From assembly GCA_944386565.1 (NCBI GenBank), contig CALXBO010000004.1:38278-102277 (forward strand): 64,000 bases of DNA. The letters run 5' to 3'. Below the pieces are notes generated by a model, which was not told the origin of the DNA, did no database searches, and worked only from the letters and a program-made list of their open reading frames with translations. Each line of letters starts with the position of its first letter. Position 1 is the stretch's first letter. Both the position numbers and the translations under genes were made by a program. Positions 8,688 through 16,015 of the stretch are shown here, piece by piece. The stretch is from an uncultured Ruthenibacterium sp. (GTDB lineage: Bacteria > Bacillota > Clostridia > Oscillospirales > Ruminococcaceae).

Positions 8688-9029
8688 GGTAAGCGCTCCT
8701 TTCTTTCCGGGTTTTTGCGGGAAAAGAAAAAAGCCCTCGTCCCGCAAAGAACCCAAATGATGTGAGTTCTTTGGGACAAAAGCCTTGAAAACTTCTGCGG
8801 TGCCACCCAAATTGACGATAAATCGCCCGCTCGGCGACGTGCCATCACACGTCTTTCCTTGATAACGGGGGAAAAGCCCGTCGGAACATACTGGGGCAAA
8901 CGCCCGTTCAGCCCGCCCTCGGCAGTCCATTCCGCGGAAATGCTCTCACCGCCATCCCACCGCCGGCGGCTCTCTTCGGAAAACACGGCTCCCGCGTACT
9001 CGTCTGCTTCACAGGTTTCATTTTTGATT
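8688..9029 (-). promoter_or_regulatory. T-box riboswitch (tryptophan specificity) controlling trpB2
   Basis: The minus-strand leader carries the canonical T-box GGGTGGCACCGC (8797-8808), just upstream of a competing terminator (8727-8777). In Stem I the sequence GGAATGGACTGCC offers TGG (8927-8929) as specifier, matching tRNA-Trp. The T-box UGGC would pair with the GCCA acceptor end expected of tRNA-Trp, which agrees. Uncharged tRNA-Trp should stabilise the antiterminator and switch trpB2 on. The leader is about 340 nt long from the predicted start site. Confidence 0.93.
8727..8777 (-). terminator. T-box attenuator terminator
   Basis: On the minus strand GTCCC-AAAGAAC pairs with GTTCTTT-GCGGGAC, followed by an unbroken T-run (8727-8732). 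It lies directly after the T-box, as expected for transcription attenuation. Confidence 0.9.
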
Positions 9030-9035
9030 GCACAT

Positions 9036-9065
9036 AGTTTACCGGACGCGTTCCGCGTTTGTCAA
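9036..9065 (-). promoter_or_regulatory. Sigma-A promoter of the T-box/trpB2 transcript
   Basis: Minus strand: consensus TTGACA (9060-9065), 18-nt spacer, TAAACT (9036-9041). Predicted start is near 9029. Confidence 0.85.
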
Positions 9066-9209
9066 GCGAAAATTTTTATTTCGGCACTTTGCTGCAATAA
9101 ATCAATAAAATTTCTCCGTTCCGACGGAAGAAAAACGTGACAAAATGCTCTGGATTTTCGGCCGGCAGCGGGCGATTTTGGGCCGTTTGCCGTATTTGAC
9201 AAGGGAATC

Positions 9210-9238
9210 TTGACACACAGCAGCCGGTTCCATACTAT
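9210..9238 (+). promoter_or_regulatory. Sigma-A promoter of the codBA operon
   Basis: Consensus TTGACA (9210-9215), 17-nt spacer, TACTAT (9233-9238). Transcription should start near 9245, about 135 nt upstream of codB. The stretch from here back to the trpB2 promoter (9066-9209) holds nothing else that I can recognise. Confidence 0.75.
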
Positions 9239-9244
9239 ATACAA

Positions 9245-9328
9245 GGTATAGCTTTACGCGGGGCTTCCCGCAGGGCTTTGAGTGCAACTGGGCACGCCGT
9301 TTCCCCGCCGGGGAGGGCGTGCTTTTTT
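9245..9328 (+). promoter_or_regulatory. codBA leader RNA with intrinsic terminator (unclassified attenuator)
   Basis: A first hairpin, GCGGG (9258-9262) with CCCGC (9267-9271), is followed by about 20 nt of unpaired sequence and then a terminator. In the terminator GCACGCC (9292-9298) pairs with GGCGTGC (9316-9322), inner CCCC pairs with GGGG, and six T residues follow. The terminator stands before the coding region of its own operon, so conditional read-through is expected. It does not match purine, preQ1, TPP or PyrR sites that I know. Confidence 0.65.
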
Positions 9329-9380
9329 GCGGCCTGCCGGAGCTTTTGCGGCTTACAATCGGATTGGAGGAATCGTTGTT

Positions 9381-10613
9381 ATGGGCAAACCCGAAAACAC
9401 ACAGCACGTCGATCAGGACTACTCTCTTGAGAGCGTGCCGAAATCGGCGCGCAAGGCATTCATCCCGATGTTCTTCATCATGCTGGGCTTCACATTTTTC
9501 TCGGCCAGCATGAGCGTCGGCGCAAAGCTCGGCAACGGGCTGGATCTGTCCGGCTTCATCTGGGCGGTGCTCTTCGGCGGCATCCTGCTGGGCGCTTACA
9601 CGGGCGTTCTGGGCTACATCGGAAGCGACACGGGCCTCTCGCTCGACCTGCTCGCACACCGTTCGTTCGGCCGGTACGGTTCGTATCTGCCGTCCGTGCT
9701 CATCAGCTTCACGCAGATCGGCTGGTTCGGCGTCGGCATCGCCATGTTCGCCGTGCCCGCGGCGGAGCTGCTGAACATCAGCCCCGTCTGGCTCGTCATT
9801 CTCGCGGGCGTGTGCATGACGGGTTCGGCCTATTTCGGCATCAAGGGCCTGGAGATCGTCAGCTACGTCTCCGTGCCGCTCATCGCCATCCTCGGCATCT
9901 ATTCGATGGTGACGGCCACCGCTGAGGGCGGCGGTCTGGAAGCCATCTTTGCGCAGAACGCCGGTTCGCTCACCGTGTTCACGGGCATCGGCCTCGTCAT
10001 CGGCTCGTTCGTCAGCGGCGGCACGGCCACGCCGAACTTCACGCGTTTTGCCAAGTCGAACTGGGTGGCCGTTGTCACCACCGTCGTGGCGTTCCTGCTG
10101 GGCAACACGCTGATGTTCGCCTTCGGCGCCGTGGGCGGCGCGTTCACCGGCAAGGAGGACATCTTCTACGTCATGATCGCGCAGGGCCTCGCCATCCCGG
10201 CCCTCATCGTTCTGGGTGCGAACATCTGGACGACGAACGACAACGCCCTGTACACCTCCGGCCTCGGCCTGTCGAACATCACGAAGATCCGCAAGCGCCC
10301 GATGGTGCTCATCGCAGGCGTGGTCGGCACGGTCGCGGCGCTGTGGCTGTACAACAACTTCGTCGGCTGGCTGAACTTCCTCAACGCAACGCTGCCCCCG
10401 GTCGGCGCGCTGATCGCGCTCGACTTCTTCCTGCACCGTGAGGACTACGCCGAGGGCGTTCCCGCCAAGCGCGACTTCAACTGGGGTTCCATCGCGGGCG
10501 TCATCGTGGGCGCTCTCGTGGGCAACTATCTCACGATCGGCATTGCGTCCGTCAACGCGATGATCGCCGCGTGCGCGTGCTATCTGCTTGCGGAAGTCGT
10601 GCGCAAGAAGTAA
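9381..10613 (+). CDS. codB: Cytosine permease (NCS1 family)
   Basis: A 410-residue polytopic membrane protein of the nucleobase:cation symporter-1 family, with about 12 hydrophobic segments. NCS1-type features are the N-terminal YSLESVPKSARK segment, GYIGSDTGLSLDLL and QIGWFGVGIAMFA in the early helices, and ANIWTTNDNALYTSGLGLSN. It would import cytosine with a cation. Start: ATG 9381 after GGAGGAATCGTTGTT; an upstream open stretch covers the leader RNA and is not coding. It is followed 41 nt later by codA, whose product deaminates the imported base. The pairing with codA makes cytosine the most likely substrate over other purines or pyrimidines. Confidence 0.93.
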   Translation: MGKPENTQHVDQDYSLESVPKSARKAFIPMFFIMLGFTFFSASMSVGAKLGNGLDLSGFIWAVLFGGILLGAYTGVLGYIGSDTGLSLDLLAHRSFGRYGSYLPSVLISFTQIGWFGVGIAMFAVPAAELLNISPVWLVILAGVCMTGSAYFGIKGLEIVSYVSVPLIAILGIYSMVTATAEGGGLEAIFAQNAGSLTVFTGIGLVIGSFVSGGTATPNFTRFAKSNWVAVVTTVVAFLLGNTLMFAFGAVGGAFTGKEDIFYVMIAQGLAIPALIVLGANIWTTNDNALYTSGLGLSNITKIRKRPMVLIAGVVGTVAALWLYNNFVGWLNFLNATLPPVGALIALDFFLHREDYAEGVPAKRDFNWGSIAGVIVGALVGNYLTIGIASVNAMIAACACYLLAEVVRKK

Positions 10614-10654
10614 AATAGAGACAAGCTTCGTTTGAAAACGAAAGGGGAATGGCC

Positions 10655-11890
10655 ATGCTGCTGAAAAACCTGTATCCGGAAAACGCCGAAACGCTCTCCG
10701 ACATCCGCGTCCGGGACGGAAAATTCGCCGAGATCGGCGAAAACCTCTCCGCCGCGCCGGGTGAGGAAGTCGTGAATCTGGGCGGAAAGCTGGCGCTGCC
10801 GCCGTTCATCGAATCGCACGTGCACCTCGACACCTGCCTCACGGCGGGCGACCCCGTGTGGAACATGTCCGGCACGCTGTTCGAGGGCATCGAGTGCTGG
10901 TCCAAGCGCAAGGACAAGCTGACGAAGGCCGATGTGCGCGAGCGCGTGAACCGTGCGGTCCGCATGCAGGCCGCGCACGGCATCCAGCACGTCCGCACGC
11001 ACGTGGACGTCACCGACCCGAAGCTCACCGCGATGGAGGCCATGCTCGAACTGAAGGAAGAGCTGAAGGACGTCATGGACATCCAGATCGTCGCGTTCCC
11101 GCAGGAGGGCATCCTGAGCTACCCGAACGGCAAGGAGCTGATGGAGAACGCCGTGCGCATGGGCGCGGACGCCGTCGGCGCCATTCCCCACTTTGAGTTC
11201 ACGCGCGAGTACAGCGTCGAGTCGCTGAATTTCGCGATGAAGCTGGCCGAGAAGTACGACCGCCTTGTGGACGTGCACTGCGACGAGATCGACGACGAGG
11301 CCTCGCGCGGGCTGGAGACGCTCGCCGCGCGCGCCTACGAGATGGAAATGTTTGACCGCGTCACGGCCAGCCACACCACGGCGATGCACTCGTACAACAA
11401 CGCGTACGTGCTGCGCCTGATGCGCCTGCTCAAGCTCTCGCGCATCAACTTCGTGGCGAACCCGCTCGTCAACACGCACCTGCAGGGCCGCGTGGACACG
11501 TATCCGAAGCGCCGCGGCGTCACCCGCGTGCGCGAGCTGACGGAGGCCGGGCTGAACGTCTCGTTCGGCCACGACGACATCTTCGACCCGTGGTATCCGC
11601 TGGGCTGCGGCAGCCTGCGCGACGTGGTGTTCATGGGCCTGCACGTGTGCCAGATGATGGGCTATGAGGAGATCATGAACTCCTACAAGTTCATCTCCAC
11701 GAACGCCGCGCGCACGCTGCACCTCGGTGACAGCTACGGCATCCGCGTCGGCAATCCCGCGGACTTCATCATTCTCGACGCGAAGAACTACTACGATGCG
11801 CTCAACCACAATTCCGCAGTGCTGCGCTCGTACAAGGGCGGCCGCCTGATCGCCGAGAGCGAGCCCGGCAGCAGCAAAGTCCTGTTCTGA
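10655..11890 (+). CDS. codA: Cytosine deaminase
   Basis: A 411-residue amidohydrolase-fold enzyme converting cytosine to uracil and ammonia. Metal ligands sit in HVHLD near residues 55-59 and in [11 protein letters not shown], and the catalytic region [14 protein letters not shown] is present. Long stretches ([40 protein letters not shown]) are those of enterobacterial CodA, so the call is very secure. Two in-frame ATGs occur, at 10649 and 10655; the ribosome site AAAGGGG (10641-10647) is 1 nt from the first and 7 nt from the second, which favours 10655. It forms an operon with codB and ends at a strong terminator. Confidence 0.96.
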   Translation: MLLKNLYPENAETLSDIRVRDGKFAEIGENLSAAPGEEVVNLGGKLALPPFIESHVHLDTCLTAGDPVWNMSGTLFEGIECWSKRKDKLTKADVRERVNRAVRMQAAHGIQHVRTHVDVTDPKLTAMEAMLELKEELKDVMDIQIVAFPQEGILSYPNGKELMENAVRMGADAVGAIPHFEFTREYSVESLNFAMKLAEKYDRLVDVHCDEIDDEASRGLETLAARAYEMEMFDRVTASHTTAMHSYNNAYVLRLMRLLKLSRINFVANPLVNTHLQGRVDTYPKRRGVTRVRELTEAGLNVSFGHDDIFDPWYPLGCGSLRDVVFMGLHVCQMMGYEEIMNSYKFISTNAARTLHLGDSYGIRVGNPADFIILDAKNYYDALNHNSAVLRSYKGGRLIAESEPGSSKVLF

Positions 11891-11907
11891 TTTGGAAGAT
11901 ACGAACA

Positions 11908-11940
11908 AGAGCCCGGAGCGCGATGCTCCGGGCTCTTTTC
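11908..11940 (+). terminator. Intrinsic terminator of codBA
   Basis: AGAGCCCGGAGC (11908-11919) pairs with GCTCCGGGCTCT (11925-11936), followed by TTTT. Confidence 0.92.
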
Positions 11941-11948
11941 GCGAAAAA

Positions 11949-11996
11949 CGGCGCGGCCGCCTCCCCGCACAGGGGAAGGCGGCCGCGCCGCTTTTT
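11949..11996. terminator. Second, bidirectional terminator
   Basis: CGGCGCGGCCGCCTCCCC (11949-11966) pairs with its complement at 11972-11990. T-runs are available on both strands, so it would end transcription of the minus-strand symporter remnant. Confidence 0.88.
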
Positions 11997-12020
11997 TGAG
12001 AGGCAAGGAAACTGTCGGGA

Positions 12021-12369
12021 TCAGCCCTTGGCGGCATGGCGCTCCTTGAGGTCGTGCTCCATTTCAGCCAGGGTCTTCTTGTCGAGGTTGTAGATCACGC
12101 CGTAGGAGAGCACCTGGAGCAGGGCGCCCAGCAGGTACATCGCGGCGGTGAGATAGCGCATGTTGAGCGCAACGTCCATCGGCTGGTCCGGTCCGAGAAC
12201 GGCGTTGTAGCCGAGGAACGTGGCGAGGATGATGCCCAGAGACGGGCCGACGCCCTGCGCGAGCTTGCGGAAGAACGAGTGCAGGGCATACGTCGTGCCC
12301 TCGTTGCGCTCGCCGAACTTCCACTCTTCATAGTCCATCGCGTCGCCCATCATGGCGTAGCCGACGCAG
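12021..12369 (-). pseudogene. C-terminal remnant of a GPH-family sugar:cation symporter
   Basis: About 116 codons remain of a gene that is normally 450-500 codons. Motifs GYAMMGDAMDYEEWKFGERNEG (residues start near the break) and the following two hydrophobic segments are those of the last helices of MelB-like glycoside-pentoside-hexuronide symporters. The first two thirds, including the start, are missing. The homology stops at about 12370, exactly where plus-strand TetR homology begins. The stop codon and downstream terminator are intact. A deletion or a misassembly at the junction explains both truncations. Confidence 0.8.
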
Positions 12370-12822
12370 GTGCCGCGCAAGACCTTTTACCGCTATTTTG
12401 ACGGCAAGGACGCGGTGTTCACCGCGCTGACCGATCAGATCATGCTCGACTACGAGCAGTACACGGGGCCGTACGCCGAGGGCGAAAAGCGCACCTCGGA
12501 AAAGGAAATGGAGAAGATGTTCCTGTTCTGGTACGAGCACCGGGAGCTGCTCTCGGCCATCGTGCGCAGCAACATGACGGGTCTGACGCTGGAACAGTTT
12601 ATGGAGACGGGATACGCCGAGCGGCTCGGAAAGCGGCTCGTGAATCTGCCGGAACTCGAGGACGATTCCAAAATGTTCCGCATGACGACCTTTTTCACCA
12701 CGAGCGGCCTGTTCGTCATTCTGCTGGACTGGCTGCGCCGCGGCTGCGAAGAATCGCCGAAGGAGATGGCGGCCATGACGGTGCAGCTCCTCACAAGGCC
12801 GCTGTACCGCGCGCTTCCGTGA
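12370..12822 (+). pseudogene. TetR-family regulator remnant lacking the start of its HTH
   Basis: The frame begins inside the recognition helix (VPRKTFYRYFDGKDAVF) and continues through a normal TetR ligand-binding part of about 130 residues, with LLSAIVRSNMTG and a C-terminal DWLRRGCEESP. Roughly 40 N-terminal residues, including the first helices of the DNA-binding domain, are absent. No ribosome site precedes the GTG at 12370. TetR genes often lie divergent from the transporter they control, so this and the symporter remnant were probably a divergent regulator-transporter pair whose shared promoter region is gone. It cannot make a working repressor as it stands. Confidence 0.8.
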
Positions 12823-12905
12823 ACGTGCAAAACGGCGGCGGAAACTTTGTCGCCGGGTGTCACATTTGTGGCACTCTGTCCCTGTTCGCGGAAGTTGCCG
12901 GACGG

Positions 12906-12911
12906 TATAAT
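12906..12911 (+). promoter_or_regulatory. -10 box of the GH79-like gene
   Basis: Perfect TATAAT 57 nt upstream of the start codon. The best -35 match at 17 nt (TGTTCG, 12883-12888) is weak. Confidence 0.5.
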
Positions 12912-12967
12912 AAAAGAAAAAGCCGTGCGCTGCACGGCGGATTCTGCTTGCAAAGGAGTGCTGAACG

Positions 12968-14497
12968 ATGGCGCAACAAGTAACGCTGCATGCGCAGGGG
13001 CTTCCCGTGCTGCGGCAGGTGGATGAACGGCGCATGTCGTACAACGTTGAGATGACGGAGGTCACGGGCGGTACGTTCTGGAAACAGTACACCCCGGAAC
13101 AGATCGCCGGTACGGAGGAATTCCCCGGCGCATCGAGCCTTGCCGAGATGGGCAAGCTGATGCAGGTATACCCGCCCGTCGATCTCTACAACGAAAAGCT
13201 GCGCGCTCTGGCCAAGGAGTTCGGCCCGGTGTGGGTGCGTGTCTCCGGCACGTGGGCGAGCAAGACGTATTATGATTTTGACGGCACCACGGGCGGCAAG
13301 GCGCCCGAGGGCTATCAGAGCGTGCTGACGAAGGACCAGTGGATCGGTGTTCTCGAGTTCGTCAAGGCCGTGGGCGGCAAGCTGCTCATCTCGGTGGCGA
13401 ACTGCGCCGGCCTGCACTGTGCGGACGAGCCGTGGAACCCCAGCGAGGCGGAAAAGCTGTTCTCGCTGAGCCGCGACTACGGCGTGCCCATCGACGCGGC
13501 CGAGTTCATGAACGAGCCGAACATGCTCATGCTCAGCGGCGCACCGGAGGGCTATACCGCGGCCGACTACGCCCGCGATCAGGACCTGTTCTTCGCGTGG
13601 GTGCGCGAACATTATCCGGACACGGTGCTCGTCGGCCCGTGCAACACCGGCGGTTCCAATGAGGACGACGCGCTGGGCGCGATGGGCAAGGACAACGGCG
13701 AGAAGAAGGGCGGCGGCATCGCCGACCTGATGGGCAATGTCGCCTCGCTCGACGACCTGATGCGCGGCACGAAGGAACCGCTTGACCAGTACAGCTATCA
13801 TTATTATAACGGCATCTCCGAGCGCCTTGCGTCCGCGATGCCCGGCGCACACTGGGATGCGTCGATGGCGCACACCGAGGCGTACCTCGCGGTGGCGGGG
13901 CAGAGCGCCCGCGCCAACGTGCCCGGCCGCGACAAATACTGCCCCGGCGGCCAGATGTGGGTCACTGAGAGCGGCGACGCGGGCGGCGGCGGCGACACGT
14001 GGGCGTCCACGTACCTCGACGTGTTCCGCACGCTCAACGAGCTGGGCGAGTTCGCCACCATCACCGACGGCATCATCTTCCACAACACGCTCACGTCGTC
14101 GGATTACGGCTTCCTCGACCACGCCACGCACGACCCGCGCCCGAACTACTTCGCGGTGCTCTTGTGGAACCGCCTGATGGGCACGACGGTGTACGATTCC
14201 GGCGAGGCGCTGCGCGAGGGCGCGCACGTCTACGCGCACAGCCGCCGCGACGGAAAGCCCGGCACGGCGTATCTCGTCATCAACAACTCGCTGACGGACG
14301 CCACCGAAGTCGAGCTGCCGTGCGATGCCGACCGCTACACGCTCTCGGCGGACACGCTGCGCAGCCCGGTGATGCGCCTCAACGGCAGAGAGCTGGTGCT
14401 CGAGGGAGAGCACGGCCTGCCCGACCTCTCGCCCGTGCGCGAGAACGCCGGAACGGTGCGCCTTGCGCCCGCCACGGCGACCTTCTTCGTCCTGTGA
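12968..14497 (+). CDS. GH79-like glycosidase (heparanase/beta-glucuronidase superfamily)
   Basis: A 509-residue clan GH-A barrel. AEFMNEPN gives the predicted acid/base E183 (the NEP motif), and MWVTESGDAGGGGDTW gives the predicted nucleophile E334. The spacing and the later segment DPRPNYFAVLLWNRLMGT match the heparanase/GH79 pattern. A C-terminal beta-sandwich (residues ~410-509) follows, as is usual there. There is no signal peptide, so it should act in the cytoplasm on imported oligosaccharides or glycosides. Start: ATG 12968 with AAAGGAG upstream. The MFS transporter gene downstream may supply its substrate. Family GH79 is likely; beta-glucuronidase specificity is inference. Confidence 0.8.
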   Translation: MAQQVTLHAQGLPVLRQVDERRMSYNVEMTEVTGGTFWKQYTPEQIAGTEEFPGASSLAEMGKLMQVYPPVDLYNEKLRALAKEFGPVWVRVSGTWASKTYYDFDGTTGGKAPEGYQSVLTKDQWIGVLEFVKAVGGKLLISVANCAGLHCADEPWNPSEAEKLFSLSRDYGVPIDAAEFMNEPNMLMLSGAPEGYTAADYARDQDLFFAWVREHYPDTVLVGPCNTGGSNEDDALGAMGKDNGEKKGGGIADLMGNVASLDDLMRGTKEPLDQYSYHYYNGISERLASAMPGAHWDASMAHTEAYLAVAGQSARANVPGRDKYCPGGQMWVTESGDAGGGGDTWASTYLDVFRTLNELGEFATITDGIIFHNTLTSSDYGFLDHATHDPRPNYFAVLLWNRLMGTTVYDSGEALREGAHVYAHSRRDGKPGTAYLVINNSLTDATEVELPCDADRYTLSADTLRSPVMRLNGRELVLEGEHGLPDLSPVRENAGTVRLAPATATFFVL

Positions 14498-14502
14498 TGC
14501 AA

Positions 14503-14536
14503 AAGCGCCGTCCCCCGGCGGGGACGGCGCTTTTTG
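14503..14536 (+). terminator. Intrinsic terminator after the GH79-like gene
   Basis: AAGCGCCGTCCCC (14503-14515) pairs with GGGGACGGCGCTT (14520-14532), followed by TTTT. Confidence 0.9.
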
Positions 14537-14609
14537 TCTTGCGGGGCGCGCGGCGGACGTGGTATACTCGTCTTAAAAGATACGGGATTTTGTAAAATTT
14601 TCCCCGGCT

Positions 14610-14639
14610 TTGGCACGGCGCGCCTCGCTGTGCTATGAT
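14610..14639 (+). promoter_or_regulatory. Sigma-A promoter of the MFS gene
   Basis: TTGGCA (14610-14615), 18-nt spacer, TATGAT (14634-14639) with a TGC extension. A second candidate, GTGGTATACT, ends at 14568. Confidence 0.7.
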
Positions 14640-14677
14640 GAAGAAGCGCCGCCCGGCGCAGACAAAGGAGGAATCCC

Positions 14678-15967
14678 ATGAAGCTCAATTACCGCCGCAC
14701 CGTGTTTGTCGGCCTCGCGTTCATGTCCATCTGCGCGTTCTGGCAGGTGTACGACAACATCATCCCGCTCATCCTGAAATACACGTTCCATGTCGACGAC
14801 ACGCTCACGGGAGTCGTCATGGCCATGGACAACATCCTCGCGCTCGTCATGCTGCCGATGTTCGGCAAGTTCAGCGACAGGACGCGCACCGCCATCGGCC
14901 GCCGCATGCCGTACATCCTCGGCGGAACCATCGGCGCGCTGCTGTTTATGTTCCTTCTGCCGCTGGCCGAGCGCACCGAAAACCTCGCGCTGTTCTTCAT
15001 CGGCCTTGCGCTCGTGCTCATTTCGATGGCCACGTACCGCAGCCCGGCCGTCGCGCTGATGCCCGACGTCACGCCCAAGCCCCTGCGCAGCCAGGGCAAC
15101 GCCGTCATCAACCTGATGGGCGCCGTGGGCGGCATGCTGATGCTGGCCGCGATGCAGTTCCTGCTGCCCGGCGCGAAAGAGGGCGAGACCTACCGCCCGA
15201 ACTATCTGCCCATTTTCATCGTGCTCGGCGTTTGCATGGCCGTGTGCGTGGCGCTGCTGTTCTGGAAGATCAACGAGCCGAAGTGCGTGGCCGAGATGGA
15301 GGCTGAGAGCGCCGGGCTCGAAGAGGAACCCGAACCCGAGAAGAACGCAGGCACGGGCGAAAAGCTCAAGGGCCCGCAGCTGCGCAGCCTGCTTCTCATC
15401 CTCGCCAGCGTCGCGCTGTGGTTCATGGGCTACAACGCCGTCACGTCCGGCTTCTCGCGCTACGCCACGCAGGAGCTCAACGGCAGTTTCTCCATGATCC
15501 TCATGGTCTGCACCGCGGCGGCCATCGTCTCGTATCTGCCCGTCGGCTGGGTGGCCGCGCGCATCGGCCGCAAAAAGACGATCCTGCTCGGCGTGCTGAT
15601 GCTGGGCTGCTCGTTCGCCGCCGCGGCGTTCTTCCACGCGGTGACGCCGTTTCTGTACGTGTTCTTCATCCTCGCGGGCATGGGTTGGGCGTTCATCAAC
15701 GTCAACAGCTATCCGATGGTCGTCGAGCTCTCGAGCGGCAGCGACGTTGGCCGCTACACGGGATACTACTACACCGTGTCCATGACGGCGCAGATCATCA
15801 CGCCGGTGTTCTCCGGCTTCCTGATGGGGCACGTCGGCTACCGCACGCTGTTCCCGTACGCCGCGTTCTTCGTGTTCGCCAGCTTCGTCACGATGCTCTT
15901 CGTGCGCCACGGCGACGCGCGCCCCGAAGCGAAGAAGGGCCTCGAAGCCTTCGACGTGGACGACTGA
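14678..15967 (+). CDS. MFS sugar transporter (SLC45/sucrose-symporter-like)
   Basis: A 429-residue 12-helix transporter. The loop between helices 2 and 3 carries GKFSDRTRTAIGRRMPYI, the major-facilitator signature in the form seen in glycoside and sucrose-type symporters. A charged cytoplasmic loop (residues ~205-235, rich in E and K) separates the two halves. Start: ATG 14678 behind AAAGGAGG. It has its own promoter and terminator but stands directly after the GH79-like gene. Together they suggest uptake followed by intracellular cleavage of a glycoside, possibly a glucuronide. The substrate is not determined by the sequence. Confidence 0.88.
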   Translation: MKLNYRRTVFVGLAFMSICAFWQVYDNIIPLILKYTFHVDDTLTGVVMAMDNILALVMLPMFGKFSDRTRTAIGRRMPYILGGTIGALLFMFLLPLAERTENLALFFIGLALVLISMATYRSPAVALMPDVTPKPLRSQGNAVINLMGAVGGMLMLAAMQFLLPGAKEGETYRPNYLPIFIVLGVCMAVCVALLFWKINEPKCVAEMEAESAGLEEEPEPEKNAGTGEKLKGPQLRSLLLILASVALWFMGYNAVTSGFSRYATQELNGSFSMILMVCTAAAIVSYLPVGWVAARIGRKKTILLGVLMLGCSFAAAAFFHAVTPFLYVFFILAGMGWAFINVNSYPMVVELSSGSDVGRYTGYYYTVSMTAQIITPVFSGFLMGHVGYRTLFPYAAFFVFASFVTMLFVRHGDARPEAKKGLEAFDVDD

Positions 15968-15986
15968 TCTTCATACCAGAAACGAA

Positions 15987-16015
15987 AGCCCCGGGGAGTA
16001 TCCCCGGGGCTCCTT
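15987..16015. terminator. Intrinsic terminator between convergent genes
   Basis: AGCCCCGGGGA (15987-15997) pairs with TCCCCGGGGCT (16001-16011), followed by CCTTTT. The kinase gene stops at 16016 on the other strand. Confidence 0.85.
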
